Of a DNA stretch of 64,000 bases, positions 35,987-45,920 are shown in pieces (position 1 is the first letter of the stretch; each line of letters starts with the position of its first letter). The notes under the pieces were generated by a model. It was not told the DNA's origin. It did not search any database and was given only the letters and a program-made list of their open reading frames with translations. The stretch covers positions 558,001 through 622,000 of the forward strand of contig NZ_BTTW01000002.1 of assembly GCF_036245865.1 (NCBI RefSeq). Direction: 5' to 3'. Origin of the DNA: Corallococcus caeni (GTDB lineage: Bacteria; Myxococcota; Myxococcia; Myxococcales; Myxococcaceae). The translations under genes and the position numbers were made by a program.

Positions 35987-36681
35987 CGGAAGCTCCAGGA
36001 CAGGTCGAAGGTGGGCAGCACGGGCAGGTCCTGCCCCGGGAGCGCCGGGTCGCTCAGGTCCACGTAGGCCGCGCCCAGCGCCAGACCGAGGTGCTCGCCG
36101 CCGTAGCGCACGCCCGCGGCGGCCTTGAGCTTCGCGCCGCCCTTCACGCGCATGCCCCCTTCCGCGATGAGCGACCACGCCCCGGTGAAGTTCCACGCCA
36201 CCGCGCCGGTGAAGGCCAGGTAGTCGGAGTCGTACCGCGCATAGCGCGCCTCGCCCTGCACCAGCACCGGCCCCAGCGACAGGCCATACACGCCGTAGAA
36301 GGCCGGGCCGGACAGCTCCGGAGTGAAGCTCTGGATGGCGGGCTCGCGCGACTCCACGCGGCTGGAGTACGCGGACGCGCCCACGAAGTGCGTGTAGCGC
36401 GCGCCCAGCACCACCCGGTGCGGCCCTCCGGCCACCGCCCACCGCACCCCCAGGTTCGGCGCGAGCAGCGCGTCCGCGTACAGCGAAGTGTCCACCGACA
36501 GCCCGGCGAACAGCGGCAGCGCCGTGCGCTGGAGTCCCACCACCGGCGCGTCGATGACCTCCGCCGCGTCCGAGGTGAGCAGCCGCGCGACGTTGGTTCG
36601 CACCTGCGCGAGGGCCGCGGCCGGCAACAGCAGCGCGGCGATGAGCAACCCGGTGGACGGAATGAGACGGTGTGGGGACAC
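35983..36681 (-). CDS. Outer-membrane beta-barrel protein, hypothetical
   Basis: A 232-residue exported protein. The GTG at 36681 gives a signal peptide (GLLIAALLLPAAALAQ); the extension to 36867 is low complexity. The mature sequence is a run of amphipathic strands with aromatic belts (VVLGARYTHFVGASAY, FYGVYGLSLGPVLVQGEARY, LGLALGAAYVDLSD) and ends FDLSWSFR, a terminal Phe-x-aromatic-Phe pattern close to the signal read by BAM. It is coupled by 4 bp to the lipoprotein gene. The pair may form a small envelope complex. Confidence 0.8.
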   Translation of the reverse strand: MSPHRLIPSTGLLIAALLLPAAALAQVRTNVARLLTSDAAEVIDAPVVGLQRTALPLFAGLSVDTSLYADALLAPNLGVRWAVAGGPHRVVLGARYTHFVGASAYSSRVESREPAIQSFTPELSGPAFYGVYGLSLGPVLVQGEARYARYDSDYLAFTGAVAWNFTGAWSLIAEGGMRVKGGAKLKAAAGVRYGGEHLGLALGAAYVDLSDPALPGQDLPVLPTFDLSWSFR

Positions 36682-36872
36682 GGTGCACGGCTCCGGAAGA
36701 ACGCGGGGACGTCTTCCCTTAGTGCGGAGAAGCCGCCGGAGTGGATCCATTCCCGCGCGCTCCACCCGGGGAGGGTGCACTTCCACACGGTCCGTCCAGG
36801 AAGGGCCCTGCCTCCCCGGGCGGCTTTGGCTGGCGGGCCGCTGCGGTGGGACGTAGTTTGAACGCAAACACC

Positions 36873-38249
36873 ATGGCCGACTCCCCCCAGGACACCACGG
36901 GCGACGCGCGCGAGCGGGTGCTGGCGCTGCTCAAGCGCCACGGCTGGAACGCGACGTCCTTCCAGGTGCTCCAGCCGGGCTTCCAGTACTGGTTCGCGCC
37001 GGAGGGGGACGGGTGCATCGCCTACGTGGACACGGGCGGCGCGTGGGTGGCGGGAGGAGGCCCCATCGCCGCGCCGGAGCGCGTGCACGACGTGGTGGCG
37101 GCCTTCCACCGGGCGGCCCGGAGCGCGGGCCGGCGCGTGAGCTTCTTCGCCACGGAGGCGCGCTTCTCCCGGCTCGTCCCGTTCGAGGAGCTGCCCATCG
37201 GCGAGCAGCCCGTGTGGGACCCGGCGAACTGGGAGCGGGTGGTGAAGGGCAGCCGCAGCCTGCGTGAACAGCTCCGCCGCGCGCGCTCCCACGGCGTGCG
37301 CGTGCGCGAGGTCCCCGCCGAGGTGATGGAGACGGACGGCCACCCGCTGCGCGCGGCGGTGGAGGTGCTGGCCGAGCACTGGCTCGCGTCGCGCCGCATG
37401 GCGACCATGGGCTTTTTGGTGGGGCTGGCCCCGGGCGCCTTCGCCCGCGAGCGCCGCGCCTTCGTGGCGGAGGTGGAGGGCCGCGTGGTGGGCTTCCTGT
37501 CGGTGACGCCCGTGTACGCGCGCGACGGCTGGTTCCTCCAGGACCTCCTGCGCGAACCCACCGCGCCCAACGGCACCGCGGAGACGCTGGTGGACGCCGC
37601 GATGCGCGCCGCCGCCGTGAACGGGCGCCGGTACGTGACGCTGGGGCTGGCGCCGCTGGCCGGCCCGGTGCGGCCGTGGCTGCGGTTCGCGCGCAGCGCG
37701 GGGCGCCCGCTGTTCGACTTCGAGGGCCTGCGCTCCTTCAAGGCCAAGTTCCGCCCTGACTCCTGGGTGCCCCTCTATCTGTCCCACCCGAAGGACGAAC
37801 CGGTGACGTGGGCGATGTACGACGCGCTCCGGGCCTTCGCGCGGGGCAGCCTGGTGAAGTTCGGGCTCGTGACGCTGCTGCGCCGGCCGCGCTTCTTCGT
37901 GCGCACGCTGACCGCGCTGCTGGTGCCGTGGACGGCGCTGCTCGCGCTGCCCATGAGCGCGCACTGGTTCCCCTCGCCGTGGGTGCAGCACGGCTGGGTG
38001 GTGTTCGACGTGGCGCTCATCGTGGGCCTGCTGCTGCTCTTGCGCCGCTGGCGCGACGGGCTGGCCACGCTGCTGGGACGGCTCACCACCGCGGATGCCT
38101 GTCTCACGTTGCTCCAGGCGGTCAGCTTCAACGCCGCCCGCGCGCGGGGCCCGTGGGACTGGAGCATCATCATCGCGTCGGTGCTCGCCCCGGCCACGGC
38201 GTCCGCCATGCTGCTGCGCTCCCGCGACCTGCGCGTCCCGGAGCCTTGA
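36873..38249 (+). CDS. DUF2156 (lysyl-phosphatidylglycerol synthase C-terminal-like) protein with C-terminal membrane region
   Basis: A 458-residue protein. The start ATG at 36873 (MADSPQD) begins the domain. Residues about 10-320 form a DUF2156/GNAT-like acyltransferase fold related to the catalytic part of MprF: QYWFAPEGDGCIAYVDTGGA, SLREQLRRARSHGVRVREV, VEGRVVGFLSVTPV, FDFEGLRSFKAKFRPDSWVP. Residues about 345-450 add three or four membrane segments, the reverse of MprF, whose membrane part is N-terminal. It could transfer an aminoacyl or acyl group to a lipid; the substrate is not known. It appears monocistronic. Confidence 0.82.
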   Translation: MADSPQDTTGDARERVLALLKRHGWNATSFQVLQPGFQYWFAPEGDGCIAYVDTGGAWVAGGGPIAAPERVHDVVAAFHRAARSAGRRVSFFATEARFSRLVPFEELPIGEQPVWDPANWERVVKGSRSLREQLRRARSHGVRVREVPAEVMETDGHPLRAAVEVLAEHWLASRRMATMGFLVGLAPGAFARERRAFVAEVEGRVVGFLSVTPVYARDGWFLQDLLREPTAPNGTAETLVDAAMRAAAVNGRRYVTLGLAPLAGPVRPWLRFARSAGRPLFDFEGLRSFKAKFRPDSWVPLYLSHPKDEPVTWAMYDALRAFARGSLVKFGLVTLLRRPRFFVRTLTALLVPWTALLALPMSAHWFPSPWVQHGWVVFDVALIVGLLLLLRRWRDGLATLLGRLTTADACLTLLQAVSFNAARARGPWDWSIIIASVLAPATASAMLLRSRDLRVPEP

Positions 38250-38352
38250 GGATGCTGTCCGGGGTGGACTCTTCTGCCAGGAAAGAATGGATCCAACGCG
38301 GGGGGACTCCTTCACTTCTTCCTGGAGCTTTCCCTCCGCATCGGAGCAATCC

Positions 38353-39147
38353 ATGAACGTCCTCGCCAGGAACAACGTCAAGGTGAAGGGGCAGGGCGCG
38401 CGGCCCATGGTGTTCTCCCATGGCTTCGGTTGTGACCAGAACATGTGGCGGTTCGTCGCGCCCGCGTTCGAGCAGGACTTCCGCACCGTGCTCTTCGACC
38501 ACGTGGGGGCTGGCGGCTCGGACATCGCGGCCTACGACCGCAACCGGTACGGCACGCTGGACGGATACGCCGAGGACGTCCTGGAGATCTGCCGCGAACT
38601 GCGCCTCGAAAAGGTGGTCTTCGTCGGTCACTCGGTGAGCGCGATGGTGGGCGTGCTGGCGGCCATCAAGGAGCCGGAGCGCTTCGACAAGCTCGTGCTC
38701 ATCGGCCCCTCGCCCTGCTACGTCAACGACGGCGAATATGTCGGAGGCTTCTCGCGCGAGGACATCCTGCAGCTGGTGGAGTCGCTCGACGACAACTACC
38801 TGGGCTGGTCCAGCACGATGGCGCCGGTCATCATGGGCAACCCGGACCGGCCCGAGCTTGGCGCGGAGCTCACCAACAGCTTCTGCCGCATGGATCCCGA
38901 CATCGCGAAGCACTTCGCGAAGGTGACCTTCCTCTCCGACCACCGGGCCGAGCTCCCGAAGGTCCAGACGCCTTCGCTCGTGCTCCAGTGCTCGAACGAC
39001 GTCATCGCGGGGGAGGCGGTGGGGCAGTACGTGTGTCGGCAACTGCCCGCGGGCCAGCTGGTCTTCCTCAAGGCGACCGGGCACTGTCCGAACCTGAGTG
39101 CTCCAGAAGAGACGGTCGCCGCGATGAAGCCGTTCCTGGGTTACTGA
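38353..39147 (+). CDS. rsbQ: RsbQ-like alpha/beta hydrolase
   Basis: A 264-residue alpha/beta hydrolase of the RsbQ/KAI2/D14 type. The catalytic triad is Ser94 (VGHSVSAM), Asp216 (QCSNDVIAG) and His244 (ATGHCPN). Signature stretches include FSHGFGCDQNMWR at 21-33, FDHVGAGGSD at 48-57, and GPSPCYVND. In Bacillus subtilis RsbQ works with the PAS-domain phosphatase RsbP in energy-stress signalling, probably making or delivering a small ligand for the PAS domain. Here the very next gene, 8 bp downstream, is a PAS-domain hybrid kinase, which fits the same logic with a different output. Confidence 0.9.
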   Translation: MNVLARNNVKVKGQGARPMVFSHGFGCDQNMWRFVAPAFEQDFRTVLFDHVGAGGSDIAAYDRNRYGTLDGYAEDVLEICRELRLEKVVFVGHSVSAMVGVLAAIKEPERFDKLVLIGPSPCYVNDGEYVGGFSREDILQLVESLDDNYLGWSSTMAPVIMGNPDRPELGAELTNSFCRMDPDIAKHFAKVTFLSDHRAELPKVQTPSLVLQCSNDVIAGEAVGQYVCRQLPAGQLVFLKATGHCPNLSAPEETVAAMKPFLGY

Positions 39148-39155
39148 AAGGGACG

Positions 39156-41159
39156 ATGCAAGGCGGCGCTGACACGGAACAGGAGCAGGAGCCTTCCGAG
39201 GACTCGGCGGAGGAACTCTATGAGAATGCTCCGTGCGGCTACCTGTCCACGAGCCCGGACGGGCGCATCATCAAGGTCAACCAGACCTTCCTGACCTGGA
39301 CGGGCCATTCCAGGGAGGCGCTGCTCGGCGGCAAACGGTTCTCGGAGCTGCTCACGGTCGCGGGCCGCATCTTCCACGAGACCCACTACGCGCCCCTGCT
39401 CCAGATGCAGGGCTTCGTCCACGAGCTCTCGCTGGAGCTCGTCTGCGCGGACGGCCGTCCGCTGCCCGCGCTGATCAACTCCGTGCAGAAGAAGGACGCG
39501 CTCGGAAGGCCGCGGTTCGTGCGGACGACGCTCTTCAACATGACGGAGCGCAAGCGCTATGAGCGTGAGCTGCTGCTGTCCCGCCGGAAGGCCGAACAGC
39601 TGGCCCAGGCCAAGGCGGCGCTGCTCGCGACCCTCAGCCATGAGCTCCGCAACCCGCTCAACGCCATCACCGCCGCCACGCGGCTGCTGGGGATGACGCC
39701 GCTCTCCGACAAGCAGGCGAAGTACCTGCGCATCCTCGGCTCCGCGTCCGGCAACCTGCTGGCGCTGGTCAACGACATCCTGGACTGGAGCAAGATTGAA
39801 GCAGGCAGGCTCTCGCTGGAGCAGCGCGAGTTCTCCCTGCGCGAGCTGCTCGGCGACATCCTGAACGGCCAGGCCGCCCGGGCCGAGGAGAAGCGGCTGG
39901 GGCTCCAGACGGAGTTCGACGAGCGGCTCCCGGCCAGTCTGCTGGGGGATCCCGTCAAGCTCGGGCAGATCCTCACGAACCTCGTGAGCAACGCGCTCAA
40001 GTTCACGGAGAAGGGTGGGGTCAAGGTCAGCGTGGCCCTCCAGTCCCGGGACGGCGATGCGTATGACCTGGCCTTCCAGGTGAGCGACACGGGCATCGGG
40101 ATTCCACCGGACCGCCTGTCCGCCATCTTCGAGGAGTACACCCAGGCGAACTACGACATCGGGATGAAGTACGGCGGGACGGGGCTGGGCCTCTCCATCA
40201 GCCGGAAGCTGGTGGAGCTGCATGGCAGCAAGCTGGTCGTGGAGAGCGAGGTGGGGAGGGGAACCCGCTTCTCCTTCCACCTGCGCCTGAAGGCCGTGGC
40301 GAAGGGCGCTGGCGCCGGCACGGCTCCCAGCGGCGAGTCGTCCGCGCAGGCCCTGCGGGGCCTGAAGGTGCTGGTGGTCGAGGACAACGAGGTCAACACC
40401 TACGTGCTCGCCCGTTGGTTCGAGCACTGGGGCGTTTCCTTCGACGCCGTCAGGAACGGGCGCGAGGCGGTGGAGCGCCTCCGCCAGGGCGGCTACGAGC
40501 TGGTGCTCATGGACCTGCACATGCCGGTGCTGGATGGCTACGACGCGCTGAAGGTCATCCGGCAGCTCCCGGACGAACGGCTCCGCCAGATTCCCATCAT
40601 CGCCATCTCCGCCTCCACGCGGGCCTGGCAGGAGAGCAAGGTCCTGGCCTCGGGGTTCACGGACTTCATCGGCAAGCCCTTCGACGAGGGCGTCCTGTTC
40701 AGGAAGATGGCGCGGTGCACCTCCCGCGAGGTTCCAGAGGCGCCCGCGCCGCCGCCGGAAGCGGCCCTCCGCGCCTCCGGGGCCGGCGAGGACTCCCTGG
40801 TCCTGGCGCCCGACTTCAGCTTCACGAAGCTCCGGCAGTGGGCGGGGGGAGATGCGCGGGCGAGCTCCGCGCTGGCCCGCTCCTCCGTCCAGACGCTGGA
40901 GCAGGCCCGGCTGGCGCTCACGGCGGCGCTCAAGAAGGGCGCCCGCGACGAATACGAGCGCGCGTGCGAGGCCCTCGCGGGGACCCTGCACCTGCTCGAA
41001 GCGCACGGGCTCGCGGCGGCCCTCCGCCGGGCCCGGGCGCTGTTCACCGGCAACGCCCCGGACGCCGCGCGGGTGCAGGCCGCGGCGTTCGCCATCGACT
41101 GGGAGGTGGAGAACCTCGTCGGGGCGCTCGTCGCCATCGCGAGCGAGGCCGACGCCTGA
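39156..41159 (+). CDS. PAS-domain hybrid histidine kinase paired with RsbQ-like hydrolase
   Basis: A 667-residue soluble hybrid kinase. The start at 39156 follows AAAGGGA. Domains in order: PAS (about 18-130, LYENAPCGYLSTSPDG, and IFHETHYAPLLQMQGF, a stretch seen in RsbP-type PAS domains), HisKA with His162 in SHELRNPL, the ATPase domain (about 265-380, DTGIGIPP and GTGLGLSIS), receiver (about 403-525) with Asp453 in LMDLHMPVLD, and a helical C-terminus (about 550-667) that may be a degenerate Hpt. No membrane segment is seen. It likely reads a signal made by the adjacent RsbQ-like enzyme. Confidence 0.93.
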   Translation: MQGGADTEQEQEPSEDSAEELYENAPCGYLSTSPDGRIIKVNQTFLTWTGHSREALLGGKRFSELLTVAGRIFHETHYAPLLQMQGFVHELSLELVCADGRPLPALINSVQKKDALGRPRFVRTTLFNMTERKRYERELLLSRRKAEQLAQAKAALLATLSHELRNPLNAITAATRLLGMTPLSDKQAKYLRILGSASGNLLALVNDILDWSKIEAGRLSLEQREFSLRELLGDILNGQAARAEEKRLGLQTEFDERLPASLLGDPVKLGQILTNLVSNALKFTEKGGVKVSVALQSRDGDAYDLAFQVSDTGIGIPPDRLSAIFEEYTQANYDIGMKYGGTGLGLSISRKLVELHGSKLVVESEVGRGTRFSFHLRLKAVAKGAGAGTAPSGESSAQALRGLKVLVVEDNEVNTYVLARWFEHWGVSFDAVRNGREAVERLRQGGYELVLMDLHMPVLDGYDALKVIRQLPDERLRQIPIIAISASTRAWQESKVLASGFTDFIGKPFDEGVLFRKMARCTSREVPEAPAPPPEAALRASGAGEDSLVLAPDFSFTKLRQWAGGDARASSALARSSVQTLEQARLALTAALKKGARDEYERACEALAGTLHLLEAHGLAAALRRARALFTGNAPDAARVQAAAFAIDWEVENLVGALVAIASEADA

Positions 41160-41333
41160 GCTGACGGCGCGGGCGCTCACCTTCAACGCCGCCCGCGCGA
41201 CCCGCGCGTCCCCTGGCGCGTCAGGGCCTCGGCTCGCGGTCGAGGTTCTGTCCCACGAAGCGCGCGAAATCGTCTCCGACCTGGAATGCCCGCGCGGGGG
41301 GATTGGGTCCTGTAGGCGTCGCGGACAACGCCG

Positions 41334-41360
41334 GAACCTGTCCGACTGTCGGACAGGTTC
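41334..41360. repeat. 27-bp perfect palindrome related to the 47.3-kb repeat array
   Basis: Thirteen-base arms (GAACCTGTCCGAC and its exact complement GTCGGACAGGTTC) flank a single central T. The core is the same as in the array at 47312-47655, but there the centre is A. It lies in the 297-bp gap between the hybrid kinase and the antiporter gene; the rest of that gap shows no gene. It can fold as a hairpin but lacks a T tract, so a terminator role is doubtful. Confidence 0.85.
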
Positions 41361-41456
41361 GTGGGGTGCGCCGCGGAGGTTCGTCTCCCGGCCAACCCTC
41401 CACCGGGCCACGTCCGTGCACGCGGGAGCCGCGCGGCTACGGTGCGCCGCGAAACC

Positions 41457-43352
41457 ATGGCCTCCGCCTCCCTCGCGAATCCCTCCCTGACGCTGGGCCT
41501 GTCCCTGGTGGCGGGCATCCTGGCGCAGTTGTTGGCCCGGCACCTGAGCGTGCCTGGCATCGTCGTGCTGCTGTCCGCGGGCGTGCTGCTGGGGCCGGAA
41601 GGGCTGGGGCTCATCCAGCCCGCGTCCCTGGGCCCCGCGCTCCAGACCGTGGTGGGCTTCTCCGTGTCCGTCATCCTCTTCGAGGGCGCCATGAGCCTGG
41701 ACGTGCGCAAGCTGCGCCGCGAGGCCCGCTCCATCCAGCGGCTCGTCACGCTGGGCGCTGGCGTCACCGCCGTGGGCGGCACCCTGGCCGCGCGCGCCCT
41801 CATGGGCTGGGACTGGATGGTGTCCGCCCTGTTCGGCACCCTGGTGATGGTCACCGGCCCCACCGTCATCACGCCGCTCTTGCGCCGCGTCCGCGTCACC
41901 CACCGCGTCGCCACCGTGCTGGAGGCCGAGGGCATCTTCGTGGACGCCGTGGGCGCCATCATCGCCGTGGTCGCGCTGGACATGGCGCTGCACGCGGAGG
42001 AAGGGCCGTGGCTGCTGGTGAGCGCGCTGGGCTCGCGCTGGGGCGTGGGGCTCGCGGTGGGCGGCGTGACGGGCCTCCTCATCACCGTGGGCCTGCGCAA
42101 GTCCTCCTGGGTGCCGGAGGACATGACCAACGTCTTCGCCCTGGCCCTGGTGCTGGGCGCCTTCCAGGTGAGCAACGCGCTCGCGCCGGAGAGCGGCGTG
42201 CTGGCCGCCATCGCGGCGGGCCTCGTGGTGGGCAACGGCAAGGTGCCCGCCCGCCGCGAGGTGCTCGCCTTCAAGGAGCAGCTCACGCTGATGCTCCTGG
42301 GCATGCTCTTCATCCTGCTGGCCGCGGACATGCGGCTGTCCCAGGTGACTGCGTTGGGCTGGCGCGGGCTCGTCACGGTGCTCGTGCTGATGCTGGTGGT
42401 GCGGCCCGTGGCCGTCGCCGTGTCCACCACCGGCTCCGGCCTGTCCCGCAACGAGAAGGCCTTCATCGCGTGGCTGGGCCCGCGCGGCATCGTCGCCGCC
42501 GCCGTGGCGTCGCTGTTCGCCACGCGCCTGGGAGCCCAGGGCGTGGAGGAGGGGCAGGCCCTGCGCGCGCTGGTGTTCCTGGTCATCGGCGTGACGGTGG
42601 TGGTGCAGGGGCTGTCCGGCGGAGTCGTGGCGGGGTTGCTGGGCGTGCGCCGCGTGGTGCCGAAGGGCTACGTCCTGCTGGGCGCGAACGCGCTCGCGCG
42701 GCAGGTGGCGCAAGCGCTCCAGGCGCGCGGCGAGGCCGTGCTGCTCGTGGACTCCAGCGACGCGACCTTGAAGCGCGCGCAGCAGGAGGGCTTCCGCGTC
42801 CTCTTCGGCAACGGGCTGGACGAGCGCACGCTCTTGCGTGCCGAGCCCGAAGGCCGCCAGGGCTTCGTGGGCCTCACCCACAACGAAGGCGTCAACCTCC
42901 TCTTCGCCGAGCGGGTGCGCGCCCTCCAGCGCACCGCCCGCAGCTACTCCGCCCTGCACCGGGGGCACGTCGGCGTATCCACCGACACCGTGAGCGCCAC
43001 GGGCGGCCGCGTCCTCTTCGGCGCGGAGCGCGACCTGGACGTCTGGGTGGCCCGCTGTGAGCAGGGCGCTGTCACCCGCGAGTCCTGGCGCCTGGAGGCC
43101 CCGCAGGTGGAGGCCACCGTCCCTCCCGCCACCGGCAACCTGGAGGAGGCGCTCGTCCCGCTGGTGCTGGAGCGCCCCACGGGCACCGTGCTCTTCGACG
43201 AGACGGCCGTCCCCGTGGCCGGCGACCGCGTGGACTTCCTCGTCGCGCACGGACGGAGAGAGGAAGCCCATGCGTGGCTTTCATCCCATGGCTGGCGGCC
43301 CGTGACGTCTGACGTTCCAATCCCAGACACTCTCCCCACCCCGGCGACCTAG
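41457..43352 (+). CDS. CPA-type Na+/H+ antiporter with C-terminal TrkA-N/RCK domain
   Basis: A 631-residue membrane protein. About 12 hydrophobic segments lie in residues 8-400 with antiporter features: LLSAGVLLGPEGLGLI, VSVILFEGAMSLD, GPTVITPLLRRVRVTHRVA and LEAEGIFVDAVGAIIAVVA with the likely ion-binding acidic residue. After WLGPRGIVAAAVASLFA comes a cytoplasmic Rossmann-type TrkA-N domain (about 425-540, GYVLLGANALARQVAQAL then VDSSDATLKRAQQEG), which normally binds NAD(H) or nucleotides and gates transport. The start at 41457 (MASASLAN) begins the first helix. It would govern pH or Na+/K+ balance. Confidence 0.92.
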   Translation: MASASLANPSLTLGLSLVAGILAQLLARHLSVPGIVVLLSAGVLLGPEGLGLIQPASLGPALQTVVGFSVSVILFEGAMSLDVRKLRREARSIQRLVTLGAGVTAVGGTLAARALMGWDWMVSALFGTLVMVTGPTVITPLLRRVRVTHRVATVLEAEGIFVDAVGAIIAVVALDMALHAEEGPWLLVSALGSRWGVGLAVGGVTGLLITVGLRKSSWVPEDMTNVFALALVLGAFQVSNALAPESGVLAAIAAGLVVGNGKVPARREVLAFKEQLTLMLLGMLFILLAADMRLSQVTALGWRGLVTVLVLMLVVRPVAVAVSTTGSGLSRNEKAFIAWLGPRGIVAAAVASLFATRLGAQGVEEGQALRALVFLVIGVTVVVQGLSGGVVAGLLGVRRVVPKGYVLLGANALARQVAQALQARGEAVLLVDSSDATLKRAQQEGFRVLFGNGLDERTLLRAEPEGRQGFVGLTHNEGVNLLFAERVRALQRTARSYSALHRGHVGVSTDTVSATGGRVLFGAERDLDVWVARCEQGAVTRESWRLEAPQVEATVPPATGNLEEALVPLVLERPTGTVLFDETAVPVAGDRVDFLVAHGRREEAHAWLSSHGWRPVTSDVPIPDTLPTPAT

Positions 43353-43455
43353 AGACCGTTGAACGGTTGGCGTGAATTGCGTGAAATGTGCCTTCCGGGC
43401 CCGGACCGCGCGGATGTCCCGCGGCGATTCCAGAGGCCGGGTGGGAGGGGTGTCC

Positions 43456-44766
<1,311 letters not shown>

Positions 44767-44778
44767 CGGAGGCGCGCC

Positions 44779-45897
44779 ATGGGCAACAAGTTCCAGAGCA
44801 TCGAGACGAAGCACTACGCCGAGCGCGAGGCCTTCTTCGAGGGCCTGAAGAAGCTGGACCGCCGCGCCTTCATGCGCGTCGCCGGCATCTCCGCGGGCAT
44901 CGTGGCGGGCATGGGCAAGCTCACGCCCAACAGCTTCCAGTTGGTCAACGTGGCGGAGGCGCAGGGGGAGAAGCCGAAGTTCTCCTTCGCGTACATCTCC
45001 GACACGCACCTGTACGAGAACAAGCTCAACGACCGCTTCGTGCGCGCCATCCTCAAGGCCGTGGACGACGTCAACGCGCTGGACCCCCAGCCGGACTTCG
45101 TCCTCTTCGGCGGTGACCTGGCGCAGCTGGGCCAGGCCGGCGAGCTCAAGCTGGGCGCTCAAATCCTCAAGTCCGTGAAGGCCCCCATCAAGATGATGGT
45201 GGGCGAGCACGACTGGTTCCTGGACATGGGCGAGCTGTGGCGCGACCTGTTCGGCGCGCCCAACTACTCCTTCGACCACAAGGGCGTGCACTTCGTGGTG
45301 CTCAACTCCATCCACGAAAAGGACTTCTGGACGGAGCGGAAGCTCTCCCCCATGGAGCGCATGAAGATCGTCGCCGGCCTGGACAACGGCATCCAGTCCC
45401 GCTTCGAAGTGGGCGCCGAGCAGCGCCAGTGGCTCCAGAACGACCTGGCCAAGGTGGCGAAGAACACGCCGCTCATCGTCTGCAGCCACTCGCCGCTCTA
45501 CAAGTACTACAAGCCCTGGAACTTCTGGACCGACGACGCGGACGAGGTGCAGGCCCTGCTCAAGCCGTACGAGAAGGTCACCGTCATCCACGGCCACACG
45601 CACCAGCTCTTGAGCAACCGCATCGGCAACATCTCCTTCCACGGGATGCTGTCCACCGCGTGGCCGTGGCCGTACGCGCCCGAGGGCCTGCCCACGCTCA
45701 CGGTGCCCATGAACCGCGCGGATCCGTTCAGCCAGTTCGACGGCTGCGGGGATGGCCGCATGGACGTGCTGGAGTCGGGGCTCGTGGACAAGCTCTACAA
45801 CCTCTGGCAGCGCGACCCCATCACCGTGCGCGCCAGCTACCTGGGCTCCAACGGCAAGCAGTCCGCGCCCCCCAAGCCCAAGCTGCCCACCTACTAG
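44779..45897 (+). CDS. Tat-exported metallophosphoesterase
   Basis: A 372-residue calcineurin-like phosphoesterase with an internal twin-arginine signal (DRRAFMRVAGISAGIVAGMG, about 27-46). Metal-site motifs run in order: YISDTHLYE, LFGGDLAQLG, VGEHDWF (Glu instead of the usual Asn of GNHD), CSHSPLYKYY and IHGHTHQL. The Asn-to-Glu change at the third motif is unusual and may alter chemistry. It lies between two haem proteins in one operon (12 and 23 bp gaps), so the Tat route would let it arrive in the periplasm already folded with its metals. Substrate unknown. Confidence 0.9.
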   Translation: MGNKFQSIETKHYAEREAFFEGLKKLDRRAFMRVAGISAGIVAGMGKLTPNSFQLVNVAEAQGEKPKFSFAYISDTHLYENKLNDRFVRAILKAVDDVNALDPQPDFVLFGGDLAQLGQAGELKLGAQILKSVKAPIKMMVGEHDWFLDMGELWRDLFGAPNYSFDHKGVHFVVLNSIHEKDFWTERKLSPMERMKIVAGLDNGIQSRFEVGAEQRQWLQNDLAKVAKNTPLIVCSHSPLYKYYKPWNFWTDDADEVQALLKPYEKVTVIHGHTHQLLSNRIGNISFHGMLSTAWPWPYAPEGLPTLTVPMNRADPFSQFDGCGDGRMDVLESGLVDKLYNLWQRDPITVRASYLGSNGKQSAPPKPKLPTY

Positions 45898-45920
45898 GAC
45901 CGGAAGAGGAACCCCCTCCC

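Noticed and set aside
36144-38525. A 793-residue minus-strand frame
   Set aside because: It covers the plus-strand DUF2156 gene and part of the barrel gene in the wrong frame; its sequence is Ala/Arg/His low complexity.
39141-43271. A 1376-residue minus-strand frame
   Set aside because: It spans two real plus-strand genes, the hybrid kinase and the antiporter, plus an intergenic palindrome. Long antisense frames are expected at this GC content.
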